From NCBI RefSeq assembly GCF_003351225.1, contig NZ_QQSY01000010.1, positions 1-36,622 of the forward strand: a stretch of DNA of 36,622 nt. The letters are read 5' to 3'. A program made the position numbers and the translations under genes. Source of the stretch: Dyella solisilvae (GTDB lineage Bacteria; Pseudomonadota; Gammaproteobacteria; Xanthomonadales; Rhodanobacteraceae). The notes beneath the pieces were generated by a model, which searched no databases, was not told the DNA's origin, and saw only the letters and a list, made by a program, of their open reading frames with translations. Shown here one piece after another: positions 1 through 11,830 of this stretch. Positions within the stretch are counted from its first letter, which is position 1. Every line of letters starts with the position of its first letter.

Positions 1-12
1 GGCTTTATCCCT

Positions 13-50
13 CAAACGCCTTCCCATCCGGGAAGGCGTTTGTCTTTGTG
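13..50 (+). terminator. Rho-independent terminator of an off-window gene
   Basis: A perfect 13-bp inverted repeat (arms 13-25 and 30-42, loop ATCC) is followed by the T-rich tract TCTTTG. It most likely ends a plus-strand gene lying left of the window. Confidence 0.8.
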
Positions 51-93
51 CGCGAGAAAAATCCGCGCGCGCGAAGGCGCCCACCTCATGCCG

Positions 94-121
94 CTCCGCA
101 CTCCGCACTCCGCACTCCGCA
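94..121. repeat. Four tandem copies of CTCCGCA
   Basis: The heptamer CTCCGCA is repeated four times without interruption. The surrounding 51-296 stretch has no convincing gene: the short overlapping reading frames there lack coding character and a ribosome-binding site. The repeat could be a slippage product in intergenic DNA. Confidence 0.75.
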
Positions 122-299
122 CATCGCGTCGCGCACTACGTGCGCTCACCAGGCGCACGACGTTGCGGTGCATGCGCGAGCTTGCGCAACCGAATGTACG
201 TTGCTTCTCAGCCATCCGGCGCCTGAACACCATCGATGTCCTGTGCGCAGCTTGACGCAATAATTTGCGATCATCATCAGCTGTCCCCCAGCTGTTGTG

Positions 300-2451
<2,152 letters not shown>

Positions 2452-2504
2452 GTCTGCGTGGCCCTCGCAGTCATGCCGTCATTCCATCGACGCGCCTCCT
2501 GCTC

Positions 2505-2638
2505 GTCATCCCTGCGAAAGCAGGGAGCCAGTGACTTTGCCCTTCGCCTTCGAATTGACCGCGCCGCAGGCGAGCATCGTCGCTGCAGCGTAAGACCAGG
2601 AGCGAAAGCCTCTGGATCCCAGCCTTCGCTGGGATGAC
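2505..2638. repeat. Inverted pair of REP-like palindromic repeats
   Basis: The block begins with GTCATCCCTGCGAAAGCAGG and ends with the diverged reverse complement of the same unit (CCAGCCTTCGCTGGGATGAC), about 70 bases apart. Each unit is itself a small hairpin. Similar units recur at 20316, 22110 and 28995, so this is a dispersed intergenic repeat. It fills most of the 378-base gap between glpK and the kinase gene; the rest of that gap shows no gene. Confidence 0.8.
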
Positions 2639-2801
2639 GGTGAGGGGAGGCACACGTAGACGGATAGCTCCCACTCAGCGTTCTGAGCGCGTCGTTGGCG
2701 GTGCGTAGGGATGGCGAACAAGGCCACCCGTTGGATGCGCCGCTCGCATTGCACTCAATGCTGCACGTGCAAGGCTGGACAGCGAATAGTGCAGCGACGA
2801 A

Positions 2802-2823
2802 GAAGGGCGCCTAAGCGCCCTTC
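2802..2823 (-). terminator. Hairpin terminator of the PfkB-family kinase gene
   Basis: A perfect 9-bp stem (2802-2810 with 2815-2823) with a 4-base loop lies 7 bases beyond the stop codon at 2830 on the minus strand. The run after the stem on that strand is TTCG-like rather than a clean U tract, so termination strength is uncertain. Confidence 0.5.
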
Positions 2824-2829
2824 CGAAAA

Positions 2830-3765
2830 TCAATCCAGCGCGTAGCCGAACTGTTCCTTGAACTCCGCCGCAAACTGCGCGTAATCAAAGTGCTGGTTCT
2901 GCGTGCCCGGGTGCTCAACTTTCAGGGCGCCCATCAGCGAAGCCATGCGGCCGGCGGTCGGCCAGTCCTTGCCGCGCATGATGCCGAAGATCAGGCCGGC
3001 GCGATAAGCATCGCCGCAACCGGTGGGATCGACCACTTGGCGCTCGCGCGCGGCGGGGATTTCGTGCGTCGTGCCATCGGTGTAGATCAGCGAGCCGCGC
3101 GGACCCTGCGTCACGATATAGGCCGTCACGCGCGAAGCGATCTCCTGCGCGGTCCAGCCGGTGCGCTGCTGGAGGAGCTGCGACTCGTAGTCATTGACGA
3201 TGACGTAGGTGGCCTTCTCGATCATCGAGCGGAACTCGGCGCCGTCGAACAGCGGCATCGCCTGGCCCGGGTCGAAGATGAAGGGCACGCCGCGCGCGGC
3301 GAACTCGTCGACGTGTTGCAGCATCGCGTCGCGGCTGTCGGGAGCCACGATGGCGAAGCTGATCTCCGGGATATCGCGCACATGGTTGGTGTGCGCGCTC
3401 AGCATCGCGCCCGGATGGAAGGCGGTGATCTGGTTGTTGTCCAGGTCCGTGGTGATGAAGCACTGCGGGGTGAACTGGTCGTCGAACTCGCGCACGTAGT
3501 CCAGCCGAATGCCGTACTTCTGCATGTGGGCGCGGTACGGACCGAAGTCCTGGCCAACCGTCGCCACCGGCAGCGGGTCGGCGCCCAGCAGCTTGAGGTT
3601 GTAGGCGATGTTGCCGGCGCAGCCGCCAAATTCGCGACGCATCCGCGGCACCAGGAAGGACACATTCAGGATGTGGACCTGGTCGGGCAGGATGTGATTC
3701 TTGAACTGGTCCTGGAACACCATGATGGTGTCGTAGGCGAGCGATCCGCAGATGACGGCAGACAT
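2830..3765 (-). CDS. PfkB-family sugar/adenosine kinase
   Basis: A 311-residue cytoplasmic kinase of the PfkB/ribokinase fold. The first PfkB signature is visible as REFGGCAGNIAYNLKLLGA near residue 45 and the second, with the catalytic Asp, as VVDPTGCGDAYRAGL near residue 248; the latter holds the anion-hole GCGD typical of the family. Relatives in this lineage are often annotated as adenosine kinase, but substrate specificity cannot be settled from motifs, so no symbol is given. The ATG at 3765 starts the conserved MSAVICGSLAYD; a longer frame reaching 3831 adds a non-conserved leader. No Shine-Dalgarno is seen in front of 3765. The gene is divergent from mreB, with 260 bases between the starts. 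Confidence 0.88.
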   Translation of the reverse strand: MSAVICGSLAYDTIMVFQDQFKNHILPDQVHILNVSFLVPRMRREFGGCAGNIAYNLKLLGADPLPVATVGQDFGPYRAHMQKYGIRLDYVREFDDQFTPQCFITTDLDNNQITAFHPGAMLSAHTNHVRDIPEISFAIVAPDSRDAMLQHVDEFAARGVPFIFDPGQAMPLFDGAEFRSMIEKATYVIVNDYESQLLQQRTGWTAQEIASRVTAYIVTQGPRGSLIYTDGTTHEIPAARERQVVDPTGCGDAYRAGLIFGIMRGKDWPTAGRMASLMGALKVEHPGTQNQHFDYAQFAAEFKEQFGYALD

Positions 3766-3954
3766 GGTGCGAGGAGGTTCCCTGGCAGTTGGACGGACAG
3801 GACAGGCGGCATGGGAATCCGCCCGGCTCAAAGTTCCCGATCATACCGGCATCCGGCTCCGCCCGCGACTTTCTTGCGATATGGTGCGGGGCGACCGATC
3901 GTCAAAAACGCGCATATCATCGCGTATGCAAAGGCTTTCTTAACGAGATTGGCC

Positions 3955-3983
3955 TTGCGATCCCGGGGTTTGCTGACTAGACT
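3955..3983 (+). promoter_or_regulatory. Candidate sigma-70 promoter of the mre cluster
   Basis: TTGCGA at 3955-3960 and TAGACT at 3978-3983 are separated by 17 bases, about 42 bases before the mreB ATG. Spacing is ideal and each hexamer matches consensus at four of six positions. Assigned by eye. Confidence 0.35.
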
Positions 3984-4001
3984 GGCCCGCTTACTTTTTA
4001 G

Positions 4002-5072
<1,071 letters not shown>

Positions 5073-5098
5073 TTCATACGACAGGGGCGGGTTAAGCC

Positions 5099-6106
5099 AT
5101 GGCGCTTGCGCGCGAGGAATCCTCGCCCCTGTTCGCCGGCACGGTTGCCGGGACGCTCAGGCTCATCTTTTATCTTGCGCTGGCCATGGTGCTGATGGTG
5201 CTCGACCATCGCAACGGCTGGATCTGGCGGCTGCGCTATACGACGTCAGTGCTGGTTGAGCCGGTCTACCGTCTGGCCAGCATGCCGGCGGCCGGCATGC
5301 GCGCGGCCAGCGTGGCTTTCGCCGATCGTAATCGCCTCACCGAGCAGAACCAGCGTCTGCGCGAGGATCTGTTGCTGGCCAACGCCAAGCTCAACCGCAT
5401 GGCTGCCGTGGCCGTGCAGAACCAGCGCCTGAAGGGACTGCTCGACACCCAGCACAGTCTCGATCTCAACGTGCAGCTGGCCCGCGTCATCGATGTGGAC
5501 CTGGGCACGGCGCGCCATCGCATGCTGATCAATGTCGGTTCCCGCGACGGGGTGAAGACCGGTCAGGTGGTGATCGACGCGCACGGCGTGATGGGCCAGG
5601 TGGTCGAAGTGATGCCGCGCACCTCGCTGGTGATGCTGGTGACCGACCCCGATCACGCCATTCCGGTGGTGATCGAGCGCACCGGCCTGCGCACCGTGGC
5701 CTATGGCTCGCGCGACGGCGGGCTGCTCAGCCTGCCCAACATCTCCATGGCGGCCGACGTGCACCCGGGTGACAAGCTGCTGACCTCCGGCCTCGGCGGC
5801 CGTTTCCCTCCGGGCTTCCCGGTCGGCGAGATCCGCAGCGTGGAACCGGCGGCGTCGGGCATGTTCCTGGAAGGCAAGGCGCGGCCGACGGCTGACCTGG
5901 ACCGAAGCGAGGACGTGCTGTTGCTGCACGACCTGGCCGAGCCAGTCGGTCCGCCCGAGCCGGCCTCGCCGGCCGGCCCGCCGGCCGAGCTTGCTCCGGC
6001 GCCGGTCCCCGCGTCTGCGGGCAGTGCGCCTGCGCCAGCGCGTGCAGCCGATGCCGGCCCCAATGCCGCCCCGGCGGCCAGTACCACCCAGGCGGTGCAG
6101 CCATGA
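5099..6106 (+). CDS. mreC: Rod-shape-determining protein MreC
   Basis: Bitopic inner-membrane protein of the elongasome that links MreB to PBP2 in the periplasm. A short cytoplasmic N-terminus is followed by one membrane segment (about residues 20-40), a coiled-coil stretch (about 70-120, NRLTEQNQRLREDLLLANAK) and the two-barrel periplasmic domain with GVMGQVVEVMPRTSLVMLVT and LLTSGLGGRFPPGFPVG. From about residue 280 to the end it carries a Pro/Ala-rich tail that is not part of the conserved core and is probably disordered. Its last 4 bases overlap the mreD start (ATGA), suggesting coupled translation. Confidence 0.95.
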   Translation: MALAREESSPLFAGTVAGTLRLIFYLALAMVLMVLDHRNGWIWRLRYTTSVLVEPVYRLASMPAAGMRAASVAFADRNRLTEQNQRLREDLLLANAKLNRMAAVAVQNQRLKGLLDTQHSLDLNVQLARVIDVDLGTARHRMLINVGSRDGVKTGQVVIDAHGVMGQVVEVMPRTSLVMLVTDPDHAIPVVIERTGLRTVAYGSRDGGLLSLPNISMAADVHPGDKLLTSGLGGRFPPGFPVGEIRSVEPAASGMFLEGKARPTADLDRSEDVLLLHDLAEPVGPPEPASPAGPPAELAPAPVPASAGSAPAPARAADAGPNAAPAASTTQAVQP

Positions 6107-6591
6107 ACAAGCAACGCGCCAGCTTGCTCTGGTTTGTCGGATCGCTGGTGTTCGCCCTGCTGTCCATGCTGGTGCCGCTGCCGGCGCCGTTGCAGCCGTT
6201 CAAGCCGTACTGGCCAGCGCTGTTCCTGTTGTACTGGGCGCTTGAGGAGGGCGATGCGCGGGTGAACCTCGGACTGGCCTTCATCGTCGGCCTGTCGGCG
6301 GATCTGCTCGACGGCGTGTTGCTGGGCGAGCAGGCCATGCGCCTGTGCGCGATGGTGTTCATCGCGCTGCGATTCCGCTCGCGGCTGCGCTTTTTCCCGA
6401 TGTGGCAGCAGACCCTGGCCGTGCTGGCCCTGTTGCTCAACGACCGCGTGCTGCTGCTGATCGTGCGTACGTTCGCCGGTGAGTCGCTGCCGCCGGCCAC
6501 GTGGTGGATCTCGCCGTTTGTCGGCGCTGCGCTGTGGCCGTTCCTGTTCCTGCTCATGGACGACCTGCGCCTGCGCCTGCGGATCCAGTGA
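6103..6591 (+). CDS. mreD: Rod-shape-determining protein MreD
   Basis: A 162-residue polytopic inner-membrane protein with five or six hydrophobic segments, matching MreD in size and in position between mreC and mrdA. The segment LGLAFIVGLSADLLDGVLLGEQAMRL resembles the conserved MreD G-x-x-x-D-x-L...G stretch. MreD works with MreC to regulate PBP2/RodA in cell elongation. The start overlaps the mreC stop by 4 bases. Confidence 0.93.
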   Translation: MNKQRASLLWFVGSLVFALLSMLVPLPAPLQPFKPYWPALFLLYWALEEGDARVNLGLAFIVGLSADLLDGVLLGEQAMRLCAMVFIALRFRSRLRFFPMWQQTLAVLALLLNDRVLLLIVRTFAGESLPPATWWISPFVGAALWPFLFLLMDDLRLRLRIQ

Positions 6592-6596
6592 CCGCC

Positions 6597-8603
6597 ATGG
6601 GCATGAAGCGACGCTCGATCAAGGATTCCCGCGGCGAGGCCACGCTGTTCCGCGTGCGCGCCGTGGTCGGGTTCCTGCTGATCCTGATCGGCCTGGGCAC
6701 GCTGGTCGCGCGCTACTCCTACCTGCAGGTGCAGCGTCATGACGAGTTCGCGCTGCGCTCGGAGAACAATCGCGTCAAGCCGCGGGCGATTCCGCCGGCG
6801 CGCGGCCTGATCTTCGACCGCAACGGCGTGCTGTTGGCCGACAACGTGCCGGCCTTCCGCCTGGAAGTGGTGCCCGAGCAGGTGTCGGACATGAAGGGCA
6901 TGCTGGAGCATATCCGCGAGGTCGTGCCGCTGGGCGACGATGACCTTGATGCTTTCAGGAAACAGCTCAAGCAGAACCGCCGCTTCGACAGCGTGCCGCT
7001 CAAGCTGCACCTCACCGAGGATGAGATCGCGCGCTTCGCCATCAACCGCTGGCGGTTTCCCGGCGTGGACGTCGTTCCGTACCTGACGCGGCGCTACCCC
7101 TATGGGCCCTTGTTCGCCCACGTCGTGGGTTATGTGGGGCGCATCGACGCCGATGATCTCAACCATCTGGACGCCGACCGCTACAAGGGCACCAGCCACG
7201 TGGGTCGCAGCGGCCTGGAGCGTTCCTACGAGGACATGCTGCACGGCGAGCCCGGCTACGAGCTGGTCGAGGTCAACGCAGACGGCCGCGTCCAGCGCGT
7301 GCTGGAGACGCATGCGCCTGTGCCGGGCAAGAACCTCTATCTGAGCATCGACGTGCGCGTGCAGAAGGCCGCCACCGAAGCGTTCCAGGGCCGACCCGGC
7401 GCCTCGGTGGCGATCGACCCACGCAATGGCCAGGTGCTGGCCATGGTCAGCGTGCCCAGCTTCGACCCCAACTTGTTCGTCAATGGCATCAGCAAGGCGG
7501 ACTACACCGGATACATGACGGACGAAGACAAGCCACTGCTGAACCGCGCGATGAAGAGCGCTTACCCACCGGGCTCGACGGTGAAGCCGTTCCTGGCCCT
7601 GGGCGGCCTGGAATACGGCATCCGTCGGCCGGAGGACACGGTGTTGTCGACCGGTGAGTTCTGCATACCCGGACAGCAGCGCTGCTATCGCGACGACACG
7701 CGCGGGGGCGACGGCACGGTGAATATGGTGCGGGCGATTGAGAAGTCGACCAACACGTACTTCTACAAACTCGCGCTGGACATGGGCATCGATCGGCTCA
7801 GCAGCTGGATGGGCAGCCTCGGTTTCGGCAAGAAGACCGGCATCGATCTGCAGGGCGAAGCGGTGGGCATCCTGCCGTCGCGCGAGTGGAAGGCCACGCG
7901 CAGCAAGTACGGGTGGTTCCCGGGCGAGACCGTGCTCGCGGGCATCGGCCAGGGCTACTGGAACGTGACCCCGCTGCAGCTGGCCCACGCCATCGCCACC
8001 TTCGCCGGCCACGGCACGCCGTATGAGCCGCGACTGGTGATGGCCACGGCCGCCGTGAAGGAGCGCCCCGTGCCGCTGCCCAATCCCGCCAGCGGGCCCT
8101 CGCTGATCCACAAACCCAGCGAGTGGAACGTGGTCAACCAGGGCATGGAGGCGGTGATCACCGGCGGTACCGCCAAGGGCCAGTTCACCGGCTTCCCCTA
8201 TGTGGTGGCCGGCAAGAGCGGTACGGCAGAGCGTTTCTCCCGCCGCAGCAACGACTACGACACCAACAAGAACACCGCCTACCTCGCCGCGCGCCACCGC
8301 GCCTGGTTCATGGCCTATACGCCCACCGATGCGCCGCGCATCGCGGTGGTGGCGATGCTGGAAGCGGGCGCCTGGGGCGCGCAGGACTCCGGTCCCATCG
8401 TGCGCAAGGTGATGGAGGCGTGGCTGGCTGCGCAGGGTGGCGCCGTGCCGGCGAAGAACGTGCCCGAATCGGCGATTGGCGTCGCGAGCAGCGCGCCGGA
8501 CGAGCCCGAAGACACCCCGGTGGCGACGCCCGCCGACATGCCGGCAGGTCCGCCGCCGGAAACGCCCAGCAACACCGCGCCGGAAGACGGAGGCAACCCA
8601 TGA
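6597..8603 (+). CDS. mrdA: Penicillin-binding protein 2 (elongasome transpeptidase)
   Basis: Class B PBP that cross-links peptidoglycan for side-wall growth, partner of RodA. The 668-residue product has one N-terminal membrane segment (about residues 19-40), the dimerisation domain beginning at RGLIFDRNGVLLADN, and a transpeptidase domain with all three active-site motifs: SxxK at Ser327/Lys330 (PGSTVKPF), SxN at Ser384-Asn386 (KSTNTYF) and KSGT at Lys540. The last 50 or so residues are Pro/Ala/Glu-rich and non-conserved. ATG 6597 is used; GTG at 6588 is in frame and would overlap the mreD stop by 4 bases, as other junctions here do, so it is a real alternative. The stop overlaps rodA. Confidence 0.96.
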   Translation: MGMKRRSIKDSRGEATLFRVRAVVGFLLILIGLGTLVARYSYLQVQRHDEFALRSENNRVKPRAIPPARGLIFDRNGVLLADNVPAFRLEVVPEQVSDMKGMLEHIREVVPLGDDDLDAFRKQLKQNRRFDSVPLKLHLTEDEIARFAINRWRFPGVDVVPYLTRRYPYGPLFAHVVGYVGRIDADDLNHLDADRYKGTSHVGRSGLERSYEDMLHGEPGYELVEVNADGRVQRVLETHAPVPGKNLYLSIDVRVQKAATEAFQGRPGASVAIDPRNGQVLAMVSVPSFDPNLFVNGISKADYTGYMTDEDKPLLNRAMKSAYPPGSTVKPFLALGGLEYGIRRPEDTVLSTGEFCIPGQQRCYRDDTRGGDGTVNMVRAIEKSTNTYFYKLALDMGIDRLSSWMGSLGFGKKTGIDLQGEAVGILPSREWKATRSKYGWFPGETVLAGIGQGYWNVTPLQLAHAIATFAGHGTPYEPRLVMATAAVKERPVPLPNPASGPSLIHKPSEWNVVNQGMEAVITGGTAKGQFTGFPYVVAGKSGTAERFSRRSNDYDTNKNTAYLAARHRAWFMAYTPTDAPRIAVVAMLEAGAWGAQDSGPIVRKVMEAWLAAQGGAVPAKNVPESAIGVASSAPDEPEDTPVATPADMPAGPPPETPSNTAPEDGGNP

Positions 8604-9718
8604 TCGACGCCCTCCAGGCACGCTTGCAGCACTGGCTGCGCCGCGCCATGACGCGGCCGCGCATCGACCTGCCGCTGGCTTTCGGACTGCTGTTGCTGTC
8701 GGCGGCCGGCCTGATGACGCTGTACAGCGCCAGCGGCGGCAACATGGCGATGATCATTGGCCAGGCCGCCCGCTTCGTCATGGGCGCCTTGCTGGTGCTG
8801 CTGATCTCGCGCATCCCGCCACCCGTGCTGCGCAGTTGGACGCCCTGGCTGTATGCCGGCAGCGTGATGCTGTTGCTGGTGGTGGCGGCCTTGGGCGAGG
8901 TGCGCAGCGGTTCCAAGCGCTGGCTCAACCTGGGCGTGATGTCGTTCCAGCCCTCCGAGCTGCTCAAGCTCACCATGCCGATGATGGTGGCCTGGTACCT
9001 GCATCCCCGCCAGCTGCCGCCGCGCTGGAAGGACATCATCGTGGTCGGCATCCTGATCGCGATTCCCGCGGGCCTCATCGCCGAGCAGCCCGACCTCGGC
9101 ACCGCCTTGCTGGTGTCGGCCGCTGGCGCGTTTGCGCTGTTCCTGTCGGGCATGGCCTGGTGGAAGATCGGCAGCCTGCTGGCCGTGGCGGGATCGATGG
9201 TCCCGGTGGCCTGGCATTTCCTGCACGACTACCAGCGCAACCGCGTGCTGACCCTGCTCAACCCGGAATCCGACCCGCTGGGCAACGGCTGGCACATCAT
9301 CCAGTCGCAGATCGCCGTGGGCTCGGGCGGCGTGTGGGGCAAGGGCTGGCAGCACGGCACGCAGTCGCGCCTGGACTTCCTGCCCGAGCACACCACCGAC
9401 TTCATCTTCGCGGTGTTCTCCGAGGAGTTCGGCCTGGTCGGCGTCGCCGCGCTGATGCTGCTGTACGCCTTCATCATCGGTCGTTGCCTGTGGATCGCGA
9501 TGGAAGCGCGCGACACCTATTCGCGCCTGCTGGCCGGCGCCATCGGCATGAGCTTCTTCGTGTACGTGTTCGTCAACGGCGGCATGGTGTCCGGCATGCT
9601 GCCAGTGGTGGGCGTGCCGATGCCGCTGGTCAGCTACGGCGGCACCTCGGCGGTGTCGCTGCTCACCGGATTCGGCGTGCTGATGTCGATCTACGCGAAC
9701 CGGAAGATGCACGACTGA
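8600..9718 (+). CDS. rodA: Peptidoglycan glycosyltransferase RodA
   Basis: SEDS-family polytopic inner-membrane enzyme that polymerises glycan strands from lipid II together with PBP2. The 372-residue product shows about ten membrane segments and the SEDS signatures GSKRWLNLGVMSFQPSELLKL, EQPDLGTALLV and PVVGVPMPLVSYGGTS; the Asp of EQPDLGT corresponds to the catalytic Asp reported for the family. ATG at 8600 overlaps the mrdA stop by 4 bases. Also known as mrdB. Confidence 0.96.
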   Translation: MIDALQARLQHWLRRAMTRPRIDLPLAFGLLLLSAAGLMTLYSASGGNMAMIIGQAARFVMGALLVLLISRIPPPVLRSWTPWLYAGSVMLLLVVAALGEVRSGSKRWLNLGVMSFQPSELLKLTMPMMVAWYLHPRQLPPRWKDIIVVGILIAIPAGLIAEQPDLGTALLVSAAGAFALFLSGMAWWKIGSLLAVAGSMVPVAWHFLHDYQRNRVLTLLNPESDPLGNGWHIIQSQIAVGSGGVWGKGWQHGTQSRLDFLPEHTTDFIFAVFSEEFGLVGVAALMLLYAFIIGRCLWIAMEARDTYSRLLAGAIGMSFFVYVFVNGGMVSGMLPVVGVPMPLVSYGGTSAVSLLTGFGVLMSIYANRKMHD

Positions 9719-9830
9719 GCTTCGTCGATCGTGCAAGCTGTGCGCGACCTGACACGCCAAAAGACACCGGTTTTCATGCGTTCCGCGTGCTAGGCTTTGC
9801 GCCGAAGCCGTTCACGCAGCGAAGTCCTAC

Positions 9831-10844
9831 ATGCGCTTGATCCCCGCGTCGCTCCCGACTCGTCGCCTCTTCGCCTCGCTGGGCCTGCTCTTCGCCGCGG
9901 CAAGCATGCCAGCCCTTGCAGAAACCCATCCTGGCCAGGGCCAACTGGTCAGCGAGGTGGCGCGCGATACCGGCAAGGATCCGCAGGCCCTCAACTCCCT
10001 GCTCGATGGCGCGAAGATGCAGCAAAGCATCCTCGATGCGATCAGCCGCCCGGCCGAAGCCAAGCCGTGGCGGGACTACCGCCCGATCTTCCTCACGCCG
10101 CAGCGCATCAACGACGGCATCGCGTTCTACCGCGAGCATCGCGAGTTGCTCGAGCGCATCGGCCAGCAGTACGGCGTGGCGCCGGAATACATCGTGGCCA
10201 TCATCGGCGTGGAGACCTCCTACGGCCGCAACACCGGCAAGTACAAGGTGCTCGATGCGCTGGTGACGCTGGGCCTGTACTACCCGCCGCGCGCCACGTT
10301 CTTCCGCGACCAGCTCAAGACGCTGCTCGAACTGCCCGACTCGCAACTGGCCGGACCGGTGGACACGCTCACCGGCTCCTACGCCGGCGCGCAGGGCTGG
10401 GGCCAGTTCATGCCCTCCAGCATCCGCGACTTCGGCGTGGACGCCGATGGCGACGGCCGCATCGACCTGAAAAACTCGCTGCCCGACATCTTCGCCAGCA
10501 TCGCCAACTACTTCGCCAAACACGGTTGGCAGGCCGGCGGCCCCGTGGCCGCGCGGGCGCAGGCCGATGGCGCGGCGCGGGCGATCAGCGTGAAGGATTC
10601 CAAGCCGCAATGGCCGGTGGAGCAGCTGGAAGCCTGGGGCTACGCGCCGCTGCAGCACATGAACCCCGGCCAGCCCAGCAGCCTGCAGTCGCTGGACGGC
10701 GCTGACGGCATGGAATACTGGTTCACCTTCCAGAATTTCTACGTGATCACCACGTACAACCGCAGTCCGCTCTACGCCCTGGCGGTGCACCAGCTGGCGC
10801 AGGCGATCGCCGAGGGGGCAGGTGTGTCGGAATCCACGCAATGA
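9831..10844 (+). CDS. mltB: Membrane-bound lytic murein transglycosylase B
   Basis: Cleaves glycan strands of peptidoglycan with formation of 1,6-anhydro-muramic ends. The 337-residue product carries an N-terminal signal ending around PALAE (residue 31) without a clear lipobox, so it may be soluble periplasmic rather than a lipoprotein. The GH103 core shows YIVAIIGVETSYGRNTGKY with the catalytic Glu in GVETSYG, and GSYAGAQGWGQFMPSS. The gene follows rodA after 112 bases and overlaps rlpA by 4 bases, so murein breakdown and septal processing genes are co-transcribed here. Confidence 0.93.
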   Translation: MRLIPASLPTRRLFASLGLLFAAASMPALAETHPGQGQLVSEVARDTGKDPQALNSLLDGAKMQQSILDAISRPAEAKPWRDYRPIFLTPQRINDGIAFYREHRELLERIGQQYGVAPEYIVAIIGVETSYGRNTGKYKVLDALVTLGLYYPPRATFFRDQLKTLLELPDSQLAGPVDTLTGSYAGAQGWGQFMPSSIRDFGVDADGDGRIDLKNSLPDIFASIANYFAKHGWQAGGPVAARAQADGAARAISVKDSKPQWPVEQLEAWGYAPLQHMNPGQPSSLQSLDGADGMEYWFTFQNFYVITTYNRSPLYALAVHQLAQAIAEGAGVSESTQ

Positions 10845-11770
10845 AGTGGCAGCTGGCGCTGCCCCTCCTGTTCATCGCGCTGCTCGCCGGATGCAGCAGC
10901 GGCAAGACCCGACCCTCCTCCAGTCATGGCGGCAGCGTGTCCCGCAGTAGCTCGTCGAGCAGCGGCAGCGCTCGTGGCGGCATCAACGATGACATCAGCC
11001 GGCCGCAGGGCAGCCGCTATCGCGACGGCAGCGACAGCGTGCCCGATCCGTTGCCGCCGGAAGTCGTCGACAAGATTCCCGAGCCGGTGCCGAAGGTGGA
11101 GCCGCGCGCGCTGTACGGCAACAAGTCGCCGTACACCGTGCTGGGCCAGACCTACAACGTGCTGACCAGCCCGGGCGGCTATGTCGAGCGCGGCATCGCC
11201 TCGTTCTATGGCAACAAATTCCACGGGTACAAGACCTCCAGCCTGGAGGACTACGACATGTACCAGTTCACCGCCGCGCACAAGACGCTGCCGCTGCCGA
11301 GCTATGCGCGGGTGACGAACCTGGAGAACGGCAAGAGCGTGATCGTGCGCATCAACGATCGCGGCCCGTTCCACGAGAACCGCCTGATCGACCTGTCCTA
11401 TGCCGCTGCGGTGAAAATCGGCGTGTGGCCCAAGGGCACCGGCCTGGTCGAGGTACGGGCCATCGATCCGTCGCAACCGCTCACCGCCCAGGCGCTGCCG
11501 CCGCCACCTCCGCCGCCCAAACCTGCCAGCGCGGGGCCAGGAATCTACCTGCAGGTCGGTGCATTCTCCGACGTCAACAACGCCGAGCGGGTGGCCCAGC
11601 AATTGAGGGCCGCAAATTTTGCGCCGGTACAGGTGGTGGATGCGCAAATCAACGGCCGCAACATCCGTCGTGTGCGCGTTGGCCCCCTGGCCAGCGTCGA
11701 CCAGGCCGACGATGTCACCTCGCGCATTGAGGGCATGGGGCTGCCGAGGCCGCAGGTCGCGGTAGACTGA
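10841..11770 (+). CDS. rlpA: RlpA-family lipoprotein with DPBB and SPOR domains
   Basis: Septal/lateral-wall lipoprotein; in Pseudomonas RlpA is a lytic transglycosylase acting on denuded glycan. A lipoprotein signal ends in LLAGC (Cys18). A Ser/Gly-rich linker follows, then a double-psi beta-barrel domain from GIASFYGNKFHGYKT to VRINDRGPFHENRLIDLSY, a Pro-run linker (PPPPPPPK) and a C-terminal SPOR domain (GIYLQVGAFSDVNNAERVA to the end) that binds denuded peptidoglycan. The usual N-G-E-x-Y-D segment of the barrel reads S-L-E-D-Y-D: the presumed catalytic Glu and Asp remain but the Gly is replaced. Start overlaps mltB by 4 bases. Confidence 0.93.
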   Translation: MKWQLALPLLFIALLAGCSSGKTRPSSSHGGSVSRSSSSSSGSARGGINDDISRPQGSRYRDGSDSVPDPLPPEVVDKIPEPVPKVEPRALYGNKSPYTVLGQTYNVLTSPGGYVERGIASFYGNKFHGYKTSSLEDYDMYQFTAAHKTLPLPSYARVTNLENGKSVIVRINDRGPFHENRLIDLSYAAAVKIGVWPKGTGLVEVRAIDPSQPLTAQALPPPPPPPKPASAGPGIYLQVGAFSDVNNAERVAQQLRAANFAPVQVVDAQINGRNIRRVRVGPLASVDQADDVTSRIEGMGLPRPQVAVD

Positions 11771-11784
11771 CGTTTTGAAATTCC

Positions 11785-11805
11785 GGCGGCGTCTCACGCG
11801 CCGCC
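11785..11805 (+). terminator. GC-rich hairpin between rlpA and dacC
   Basis: A perfect 7-bp stem (11785-11791 with 11799-11805, 7-base loop) lies just after rlpA. There is no U tract, so it may attenuate or stabilise rather than terminate. Confidence 0.35.
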
Positions 11806-11830
11806 ATACTGCACTGGATTGAACCGAACG

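Noticed and set aside
5727-8621. A 964-residue open frame on the minus strand across mreC, mreD and mrdA
   Set aside because: It is antisense to well-conserved genes, has no domain-like content and arises from the GC-rich third positions of the real genes.
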